DNA of 64,000 bases. Source: Thalassococcus arenae (GTDB lineage: Bacteria; Pseudomonadota; Alphaproteobacteria; Rhodobacterales; Rhodobacteraceae). Below the pieces are notes generated by a model. That model searched no databases. It was not told where the DNA came from and saw only the letters and a list, made by a program, of their open reading frames with translations. The stretch is taken from the NCBI RefSeq assembly GCF_019104745.1, contig NZ_JAHRWL010000001.1, forward strand, positions 2,151,001 through 2,215,000. The letters are read 5' to 3'. Position numbers and translations under genes: made by a program. Shown here in pieces: positions 54,032 to 60,956 of this stretch. Position 1 is the stretch's first letter. Every line of letters starts with the position of its first letter.

Positions 54032-54520
54032 ATGACGGAACGCATTCTTGCAACCATCGGCGCGTCGCCGGGACGGCGCCTGCTGGGCGTGGGCGCGCTG
54101 GTCGGGCTGGGCGTCCTGCTGATCTGGCTGGCTTTGACTACCGGCGCCATGCCGGCGGCGGCCGTCGCGCTGTTGCTGGTGCTGGGCATCGCCGCGCTGG
54201 CCGCCGCGCAGGTGATGTGGCGCGCCACCGCGCTCGAGATCATCCTGACCGAGGACGAGTTGCGCGACAGCGCCGGCACCGTCCTGGCCCGCATCGACGA
54301 GATCGAAAAGGTCGACCGCGGCATGTTCGCGATGAAGCCGTCGAACGGGTTCACCCTGCTGATGAAATCGCCCCAGGCGCGGGCCTGGCGACCTGGGCTT
54401 TGGTGGCGGATGGGCAAGCGGGTGGCGATCGGCGGCGTGACCTCGGGCGGCAAGACCCGCCCGGTGGCCGATATCCTGACCCACAAGGTGCAGGAACGGA
54501 AACAGGCGGGACCGAACTGA
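54032..54520 (+). CDS. Small membrane protein of unknown function
   Basis: A 162-residue protein: two hydrophobic segments (residues about 16-37 and 41-61), then a soluble domain of about 95 residues. That domain reads LEIILTEDELRDSAGTVLAR, then GFTLLMKSP, the strand pattern of a small PH-like bacterial domain. I do not recognise a named family. It lies 24 nt after pheA on the same strand and is probably co-transcribed; it converges on the Tad-like genes. Confidence 0.78.
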   Translation: MTERILATIGASPGRRLLGVGALVGLGVLLIWLALTTGAMPAAAVALLLVLGIAALAAAQVMWRATALEIILTEDELRDSAGTVLARIDEIEKVDRGMFAMKPSNGFTLLMKSPQARAWRPGLWWRMGKRVAIGGVTSGGKTRPVADILTHKVQERKQAGPN

Positions 54521-54560
54521 TCCCGCCTGCCTCGGCTCTCTCTCGTCTTGGTCGTTCAGA

Positions 54561-55232
54561 TCAGGATGCGCAATCCGTCTGGTTCTCGGCATTGTTGTGG
54601 CACAGCGAGTTGCCCGGTGCCTCGTCGTCGCCATTGCCCCAGCCGTTGTCTTCGCGGACCCGGTCGTTTTCGCCCAGGAAGATCACCTGAGGTGCGAAAC
54701 GCGGGCGGGTGAACGAATAGGTCTTGATGTCGAAGGCGGCCAGTCCGGCGTCGAAGATCGGATCGTACCAGTCGCGCGTCTCCACCAGGATCATCTGGTC
54801 ACCCGACGCCATGATCGGCAGACGGTCGGTCATGTTGGCCAGGTCGGCATTGGTCAGCTCGGCAAAGTCGCCCCGGGCACGCGACCAGACGATCTTGTAT
54901 TCGCCGTTGCCGCTGTTGCCGCGGTTCCGGTAGGTCACCACGGTGATCCGCAGGTCGGTTGCCGGCGATTGCGACTTGGTCAGGTGCAGAAGCAGGTTGT
55001 AGGCATTGTCGATATAGGTCTCGTCCACCTTGTCGGTCTCGCGCGACAGCGCGTCGCCGATGGTGTAGTTGGCCTTCTGGTTGACGCTCTGCTGGCGCAT
55101 CACGTCGAAATAGACCCAGCTTGCACAGAAGAGCAGGATGAGAAGCGGGAAGATGATGACCGCTTCGATGGTGATGTTGCCGTCGTCGGCGCGCGCAAAG
55201 CGCGCCAGGCGGTTCTTGATCAGGCTCGGCAT
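54561..55232 (-). CDS. TadE/TadG-like pilus-assembly-type protein
   Basis: A 223-residue protein with the TadE-like N terminus: basic KNRLARFARADDGNITIEAV then hydrophobic IIFPLLILLFCASWVYFDVM, with Glu at the pseudopilin +5-like position. A secreted domain with a C-terminal Cys pair (CHNNAENQTDC) follows. Its ATG overlaps the stop of the upstream TadE-like gene. Third of three Tad-like genes; probably a minor pseudopilin or surface protein. Confidence 0.85.
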   Translation of the reverse strand: MPSLIKNRLARFARADDGNITIEAVIIFPLLILLFCASWVYFDVMRQQSVNQKANYTIGDALSRETDKVDETYIDNAYNLLLHLTKSQSPATDLRITVVTYRNRGNSGNGEYKIVWSRARGDFAELTNADLANMTDRLPIMASGDQMILVETRDWYDPIFDAGLAAFDIKTYSFTRPRFAPQVIFLGENDRVREDNGWGNGDDEAPGNSLCHNNAENQTDCAS

Positions 55233-55768
55233 CAGATCGGCTCCTGCACGAAGGCTGCGAAGGCGACGAGGCCGGTATAGCCGTGCGCGTCGACGGGCAG
55301 CGAGTTGGCGAGCATGCTGGTGGGCGCGATCGGGTTGTACTTGTAGCACGCCCGCAGCAGCATCAGTTCATTGTCCCCACCGTTGTGGAAAGTCCGCAGG
55401 GGACGAACCGGATGGGCGGCGTCGTAGCAGTCGGCAGACGGCTGCGGGCCGGTCCAGTTGCGCAGGTCCAGCGGGATCATCTCCAGCCGCAGCGTGCTGG
55501 CACAATCCGTCAGGATGGGCGCGGCGTCGCAGATCGCGGCCTTCAGCGTGTCGTGGGTGTGCTCGGTGCCGGTGTTCAACCGGACATCGCGCACCACCGA
55601 GTCGAGCCCGCGTTCCAGCGCCGTGTGGCGCATCGACAGGGCACCCATTTCCATCGTCGAGATGATGGTCAGGGCAAAGAGCGGAACCCACAGCGCGAAC
55701 GCGATCGTCGAGGTGCCGTCTTCTTCCGCGCCGAACCGGCGCAGGCGGTTTTTCAGGTTCCAGGTCAT
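55232..55768 (-). CDS. TadE-like minor pseudopilin-type protein
   Basis: A 178-residue protein whose N terminus (NLKNRLRRFGAEEDGTSTIA, then FALWVPLFALTIISTMEMG) is the TadE-like membrane segment. The secreted part has four cysteines (AAICDAA, DCAST, DCYDAA, RACYK), likely forming disulfides. It overlaps both neighbours by 3-4 nt, marking a tight operon. Confidence 0.85.
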   Translation of the reverse strand: MTWNLKNRLRRFGAEEDGTSTIAFALWVPLFALTIISTMEMGALSMRHTALERGLDSVVRDVRLNTGTEHTHDTLKAAICDAAPILTDCASTLRLEMIPLDLRNWTGPQPSADCYDAAHPVRPLRTFHNGGDNELMLLRACYKYNPIAPTSMLANSLPVDAHGYTGLVAFAAFVQEPI

Positions 55769-57435
55769 TGGGTCAGCCTCAGACGGTTGATGGTGCGGGC
55801 GATCGAGGTGAACGCGTCGGCGATCTCGATGCCTTCCACCGGGAAGTAGTGGGCGGGAGACGAAGCGCAGTCGCGCATGGCGTCCTGGCCTTCCTGGGGC
55901 GCCTCGAAGCCGATGGCGAAGACGGTGATCCCCGCCTGGCGCGCCTTCTGGCAGACCGTGGACAGCCGCGCGTCGGCTTCCGGTCCGTCGATCAGGTCGT
56001 CATCGCCGGCATAGTACAGACCGGCATACTGGCTGTAGCTCGACCATCCGTCATAATACGGCTCCTGGTAGAACCGGAAGGCGGCGGCGCGGGTCCCCCA
56101 GCGGGCGAACACCTCTTCCCAGGTCAGCTGACGCAGGTTGCTGTTCGAGCTGTAGGTATGCGGATCGTCGTCATACTTGTCGTTCCACGAACCGCCGCGA
56201 TAGGCCGGCCAGTAATAGACATCGTTGTTGTCGCCCGGCTGATCCTTGACGCGGATCGACGACCGGTCGTTCGACGGATCGCTGTCGTTCCGGTCGTCCA
56301 GGAAGATCGGCGACAGACCGGTCTTGTACTCGTCCTTGATGTCGTACTGGGTGGTGTTCTTGCCGTCGGTCATCAGAACGACGATCTTGAGCACCATGTC
56401 CTCGTCGAAGGCATAGGGGCGGCCCGATGCGGCGGGGACGATATGACCGTCGCCGATCATGTCGTTGACCACCGATTGCGTGCCGGGATCCAGCAGGGCG
56501 GTGCCCCACTTCATGCCCAGGTCGATCGCGGTGTTGCCGAACGCATCGAGCGAGTCGATGTGGTTCTTCAACGCCGTCTTGTCGGCCGAGTGAACCATGA
56601 TCTTGCCGTAGTCGCTGGCGGCGCACCACGGGCTGGGGATCTCGGTGGTGTGCCGGTTGGTGGTCCAGCGGTCGAAATGGCTCAGCTTGTCCAGTTCGGT
56701 GTTGCGGTCGATCCCGGTCGACTGGAAGGCCGAGTCGGGGAAGATCGCGCAGGACGAATAGTCGTGCTCGTCGCTCATGGTGTAGTAGTTCTTGAGCGTC
56801 GAACCCATGTTCACCGTGGCGTTGTAGGGCACGATCGACACCGTGGTCAGGCCGGCATCGTCGTCACGGATCACCGTGTCCACGAATTCCTTGGCCGCGA
56901 CCTTGAGGTTGTCGATCTTCGAGTTGCTGCTCATCGAGCCGGAGATATCCAGCACCAACGAGATCTCGATGTTGCCGATACCTTCCTGGGCGGTCGAAAC
57001 ACCCTCGGCGCGCAGGAAATCCTCGCCCAGCATCTGCAGCACGGCCGCCGGCATGTTCACCGACCCGTCCGCGGTCACCCGGCGCAGGCCGATGCCTTCG
57101 GTCACCTCGATGTTGCCCAGGGCATCATCAAGCTGCATCTTGTCGAAGTAATCGGTCACGACGACCTGCGGATCGATGGTCTGATCCAGGTCGGCAGCGG
57201 CCAGAACCGCGCGGTCAAGCGTGTTCTGCAGCTTGGTCCGCTTGACCTCGGCATACATCATGTCGACGCCGATGCCGCCGAAGACCACCATGGCCAGCGC
57301 ACCGACCACGCCGAAATACGACAAGCTTCCCGTTTCGTCTTTCCAGAAGCGTCCGCAAACGCTGTTGCGCGCCCTGGCTAGTACCCGGCGCGCGGATCCA
57401 GGGAGATCCGTACGCAATTTGAACTCATTTTTCAT
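55765..57435 (-). CDS. TadG-like protein with von Willebrand factor A domain
   Basis: A 556-residue surface protein. N-terminal basic region, then a Tad-like membrane segment (GSLSYFGVVGALAMVVFGGIG) followed by KRTKLQNTLDRAVLAAADLD. A VWA domain has the MIDAS motif DISGSMSSNS near residue 170, with LMTDGKNT later and an inserted Asp/Tyr-rich region. It ends in a VWA tail (AGITVFAIGFEAP). ATG 57435 is preferred over the adjacent GTG 57438; GGAAGGAAGGG precedes. First of three Tad-like genes. Confidence 0.9.
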   Translation of the reverse strand: MKNEFKLRTDLPGSARRVLARARNSVCGRFWKDETGSLSYFGVVGALAMVVFGGIGVDMMYAEVKRTKLQNTLDRAVLAAADLDQTIDPQVVVTDYFDKMQLDDALGNIEVTEGIGLRRVTADGSVNMPAAVLQMLGEDFLRAEGVSTAQEGIGNIEISLVLDISGSMSSNSKIDNLKVAAKEFVDTVIRDDDAGLTTVSIVPYNATVNMGSTLKNYYTMSDEHDYSSCAIFPDSAFQSTGIDRNTELDKLSHFDRWTTNRHTTEIPSPWCAASDYGKIMVHSADKTALKNHIDSLDAFGNTAIDLGMKWGTALLDPGTQSVVNDMIGDGHIVPAASGRPYAFDEDMVLKIVVLMTDGKNTTQYDIKDEYKTGLSPIFLDDRNDSDPSNDRSSIRVKDQPGDNNDVYYWPAYRGGSWNDKYDDDPHTYSSNSNLRQLTWEEVFARWGTRAAAFRFYQEPYYDGWSSYSQYAGLYYAGDDDLIDGPEADARLSTVCQKARQAGITVFAIGFEAPQEGQDAMRDCASSPAHYFPVEGIEIADAFTSIARTINRLRLTQ

Positions 57436-57758
57436 CACGACCCTTCCTTCCGGGTTAGCCCGGTTTTCGGCGCAAGACGCACTTTTAGACAGTGTCTTTA
57501 TGCCGGGGGATGATGGCCAAAATTGGGCTGTTGATGTCCGAAATTTTTATATTTTTCAGTGGTTTGGTGGACAATCGGCGTGCTGGGGGCTGACTGTTTC
57601 CCACACCGCGACGGTGCGTCCGGTTTGGGTCCGGATTCGGTCTCAGGAATAAACGGAAAAACCGGTTGGGGTCATAAACCGGCTATGGTTATCGTGGCGT
57701 TAAGGTTCTGCGCAAAAAATAATCACCAGTCAGCAGGGCCCCCACAGCGGAGGATCAC
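57436..57758. other. Divergent intergenic region between the TadG-like and glutamate dehydrogenase genes
   Basis: No convincing gene lies in these 323 bases. An unusually A+T-rich block (57538-57563, TCCGAAATTTTTATATTTTT) probably holds promoter elements. AAACCGG occurs twice as a direct repeat about 20 nt apart near 57658-57685. The region must serve both the minus-strand Tad-like operon and the plus-strand dehydrogenase. Confidence 0.6.
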
Positions 57759-59195
57759 ATGTCCCTTACCCCGTCCAACGAACCGTCGTTTCGCCAGTCC
57801 GTCGACCTGATGTTCAACCGCGCGGTGGCGCTGATGGACCTGCCGCCGGGGCTCGAGGAAAAGATCCGGGTGTGCAACGCCACCTACACGGTGCGGTTCG
57901 GCGTTCGGCTGCGCGGACAGATCAAGACCTTCACGGGCTACCGCTCGGTCCATTCCGAACACATGGAACCGGTCAAGGGCGGCATCCGCTATGCCTCGTC
58001 CGTGAACCAGGACGAGGTCGAGGCGCTGGCCGCGCTGATGACCTACAAATGCGCTCTGGTCGAAACCCCGTTCGGTGGCTCCAAGGGCGGGCTGTGCCTG
58101 GACCCGCGCGACTACGACGAAGAGGAACTGGAACGGATCACCCGCCGTTTCACCTATGAACTGGCCAAGCGCGACCTGATCAACCCGGCCCAGAACGTGC
58201 CCGCCCCCGACATGGGCACCGGCGAACGCGAAATGGCCTGGATGGCCGACCAGTATCGCCGGATGAACACCACCGACATCAACGCCAATGCCTGCGTCAC
58301 CGGCAAACCGGTCCATGCCGGCGGCATCCAGGGCCGGGTCGAGGCGACAGGCCGCGGTGTGCAATACGCCCTGCGCGAATTCTTCCGCCACCCCGAGGAT
58401 ATCGCCAAGGCCAAGCTTTCGGGCACGCTCGACGGCAAGCGCGTCATCATCCAGGGCCTGGGCAATGTGGGCTATCACGCCGCCAAGTTCCTCAGCGAAG
58501 AAGACGGCTGCATCGTGACCGGGATCATCGAGCGCGACGGCGCGCTGTTCAACCCGGACGGGCTGAACGTGCAGGCGGTGCATGACTGGCTGGTCAAGCA
58601 TGGCGGCGTGACCGGCTTTCCCGACGCCGCGCATTCGGCCAAGGGGGCCGACGTGCTGGAAGAAGACTGCGACATCCTCATCCCCGCCGCTCTGGAGGGG
58701 GTGATCAACCTGTCGAACGCCCACCGGATCAAGGCTTCGCTCATCATCGAGGCCGCGAACGGTCCTGTCACCGCGGGCGCCGACGACATCCTGCGCAACA
58801 AGGGGGTCGTCATCATTCCCGACATGTATGCCAATGCGGGCGGCGTGACGGTGTCCTATTTCGAATGGGTCAAGAACCTGTCTCATATCCGGTTCGGCCG
58901 TCTGCAGCGCCGCCAGGAAGAAGCGCGCCACCAGCTTGTCGTCGACGAACTGGAACGGCTCGACCGCTATCTGGGCGATGCCTGGTCGATGACGCCGGAC
59001 TTCAAGAAGAAATACCTGCGCGGCGCCGACGAAATCGAGCTGGTGCGCTCGGGTCTCGACGACACGATGCGCGGCGCCTACCAGTCGATGCGCGAAACCT
59101 GGCACGCGCGCGACGATGTCGATGACCTGCGCACGGCATCCTACATCGTCGCCATCGAACGGGTCGCCAAGAGCTATCGCGCCAAGGGATTGTGA
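57759..59195 (+). CDS. Glutamate dehydrogenase (Glu/Leu/Phe/Val dehydrogenase family)
   Basis: Oxidative deamination of glutamate to 2-oxoglutarate, or the reverse; 478 residues. Visible: VKGGIRYASSVNQDEVEALAALMTYKCA with the catalytic Lys; PFGGSKGG; VPAPDMGTGEREMAW with the catalytic Asp; the NAD(P) loop IQGLGNVGYHAAKFL; and AANGPVT through NAGGVTVSYFEW. The long C-terminal helical extension after residue 375 suits this subgroup. The coenzyme cannot be decided. It is followed by soxBDAG, whose glycine product and ammonium metabolism it could complement. Confidence 0.93.
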   Translation: MSLTPSNEPSFRQSVDLMFNRAVALMDLPPGLEEKIRVCNATYTVRFGVRLRGQIKTFTGYRSVHSEHMEPVKGGIRYASSVNQDEVEALAALMTYKCALVETPFGGSKGGLCLDPRDYDEEELERITRRFTYELAKRDLINPAQNVPAPDMGTGEREMAWMADQYRRMNTTDINANACVTGKPVHAGGIQGRVEATGRGVQYALREFFRHPEDIAKAKLSGTLDGKRVIIQGLGNVGYHAAKFLSEEDGCIVTGIIERDGALFNPDGLNVQAVHDWLVKHGGVTGFPDAAHSAKGADVLEEDCDILIPAALEGVINLSNAHRIKASLIIEAANGPVTAGADDILRNKGVVIIPDMYANAGGVTVSYFEWVKNLSHIRFGRLQRRQEEARHQLVVDELERLDRYLGDAWSMTPDFKKKYLRGADEIELVRSGLDDTMRGAYQSMRETWHARDDVDDLRTASYIVAIERVAKSYRAKGL

Positions 59196-59243
59196 CCGGC
59201 CGCGCCCCGGGTCGCCCCGAGGCGCGCAAATGTCGAAAACCGG

Positions 59244-59265
59244 CGGGGCAGGGTGGCCTGCCCCG
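59244..59265 (+). terminator. Possible terminator after the glutamate dehydrogenase gene
   Basis: CGGGGCAGG (59244-59252) pairs perfectly with CCTGCCCCG (59257-59265) across loop GTGG. Only TT follows, so termination would be weak or partial; read-through into soxB is possible. Confidence 0.4.
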
Positions 59266-59321
59266 TTGCACCCTGCGGTCAAAGCTGGTTCGATCCGGCG
59301 GGAACGGACCAAGGGGGCAAG

Positions 59322-60575
59322 ATGCGGTTTTCCGGTTGGCGGATATTCAGGGAAGGGCTGACCGGTAACAAGGGCTGGGGGCCGCACTGGCGCGATCCGG
59401 CGCCGAAATCCGAATATGACATCGTCATCATCGGCGGTGGCGGGCATGGCCTGTCCACCGCCTATTACCTGGCCAAGGAGCACGGCCTGACCAATGTCGC
59501 CGTGCTGGAAAAGGGCTATCTCGGTGGTGGCAATGTGGGGCGCAACACGACGATCGTGCGCGCCAACTATTTCCTGCCCGGCAATTCCGAATTCTATTCC
59601 CATTCCCTCAAGCTCTGGGAAGGGCTCGAGGCCGATCTCAACTACAACGTCATGCATTCGCAGCGCGGGCTGATCAACCTGTTCCATTCCGACGGCCAGC
59701 GCGATGCCTTCGTCCGGCGCGGCAACGCGATGATCAACCAGGGCGACGACGCGATCCTGCTGGACCGCGACGGCGTGCGCAAACATCTGCCCTATCTCGA
59801 TTTCGACAACACCCGCTTTCCGATCTACGGCGGGCTGCTGCATCCCCGCGGCGGCACCGCGCGCCACGACGCGGTGGCCTGGGGCTATGCCCGCGGTGCC
59901 GACCGGCGCGGCGTCGACCTGATCCAGAATTGCGAGGTGACGGGCATCGACATCCAGAACGGCCGCGTCACCGGCGTGCAGACCACGCGCGGCGCGATCC
60001 GGGCGAAGAAAGTCGGCATCGTCGTCGCCGGCCGGTCGGGGCAGGTGGCGGCGATGGCCGGAATGCGCCTGCCGATCGAATCCCACATCCTGCAGGCCTT
60101 CGTCAGCGAGGGGCTGAAACCCTGCATCGACCACGTGGTCAGCTTCGGCATGGGGCATTTCTATATCAGCCAGTCCGACAAGGGCGGGCTGGTCTTCGGC
60201 GGCGACCTGGATTTCTACGCCTCCTATGCCGCGCGCGGCAATCTGCCGATGACCGAACACGTGATGGAAGCGGCGATGACCCTGATGCCGATGATCGGCA
60301 AGGCCCGTGTCCTGCGCAGCTGGGGCGGGATCATGGACATGACGCCCGACGGCTCGCCGATCATCGACAAGACCGGCGTGGACGGGCTCTACCTGGATTG
60401 CGGCTGGTGCTACGGCGGCTTCAAGGCGGTGCCGGGATCGGGTTTCGCCTTTGCCCATCTCATCGCCCAGGACCGCCCGCATGACAGCGCCGCGCGCTAC
60501 CGCCTCGACCGGTTCCGCACCGGTGTCGGGCTGATGGACGAGGAGGGCACCGGTGCGCAACACAACCTGCACTGA
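59322..60575 (+). CDS. soxB: Sarcosine oxidase beta subunit
   Basis: Flavoprotein subunit of heterotetrameric sarcosine oxidase (sarcosine + O2 + THF to glycine, H2O2 and 5,10-methylene-THF); 417 residues. YDIVIIGGGGHGLSTAYYLA (FAD loop), GNVGRNTTIVRANYF and GGLLHPRGGTARHDAVAWG are visible. His174 in the last motif is at the position of the covalent FMN histidine known in the family. The C terminus has DCGWCYGGFKAVPGSG. ATG 59322 follows AAGGGGGC. Confidence 0.96.
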   Translation: MRFSGWRIFREGLTGNKGWGPHWRDPAPKSEYDIVIIGGGGHGLSTAYYLAKEHGLTNVAVLEKGYLGGGNVGRNTTIVRANYFLPGNSEFYSHSLKLWEGLEADLNYNVMHSQRGLINLFHSDGQRDAFVRRGNAMINQGDDAILLDRDGVRKHLPYLDFDNTRFPIYGGLLHPRGGTARHDAVAWGYARGADRRGVDLIQNCEVTGIDIQNGRVTGVQTTRGAIRAKKVGIVVAGRSGQVAAMAGMRLPIESHILQAFVSEGLKPCIDHVVSFGMGHFYISQSDKGGLVFGGDLDFYASYAARGNLPMTEHVMEAAMTLMPMIGKARVLRSWGGIMDMTPDGSPIIDKTGVDGLYLDCGWCYGGFKAVPGSGFAFAHLIAQDRPHDSAARYRLDRFRTGVGLMDEEGTGAQHNLH

Positions 60576-60689
60576 GGAGCGTTCTGTGGACAGATCGGGT
60601 TTTGTACCGAAATCGGTCGATTCAGGACGGATTGCTGTTGCCGATGTCCGGTTCGCGACCGCATGCCGGGCCGGAAAGGGGCAGATCTG

Positions 60690-60956
60690 ATGCGCATTCC
60701 CTGCCCGATCTGCGGCACCCGCGACCGTCGAGAATTCTACTACAAGGGCGCGGCGTCGATGCTGGATCGCCCCGCGCCCGATGCCGGCGCCGCGGTCTGG
60801 GACGCCTACCTGCACCTGCGCGACAACCCCGCCGGCCGCACCCGCGACCTGTGGCACCACGAAGCCGGCTGCGGCGCCTGGCTGGTGGTCGAACGCGATA
60901 CCGTCACGCACGAGGTCTTTGGCGCGAAAACGCTGGAGCAGTTTCATGCGGATTGA
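60690..60956 (+). CDS. soxD: Sarcosine oxidase delta subunit
   Basis: A small zinc-binding subunit of 88 residues: MRIPCPICGTRDRREFYYKG with CPXC (Cys5, Cys8), LRDNPAGRTRDLWHHEAGCG (further His/Cys ligands) and WLVVERDTVTHEVFG. It follows soxB by 114 nt. The start at ATG 60690 after AAAGGGGC is preferred over ATG 60663. It overlaps soxA by 11 nt. Confidence 0.95.
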   Translation: MRIPCPICGTRDRREFYYKGAASMLDRPAPDAGAAVWDAYLHLRDNPAGRTRDLWHHEAGCGAWLVVERDTVTHEVFGAKTLEQFHAD

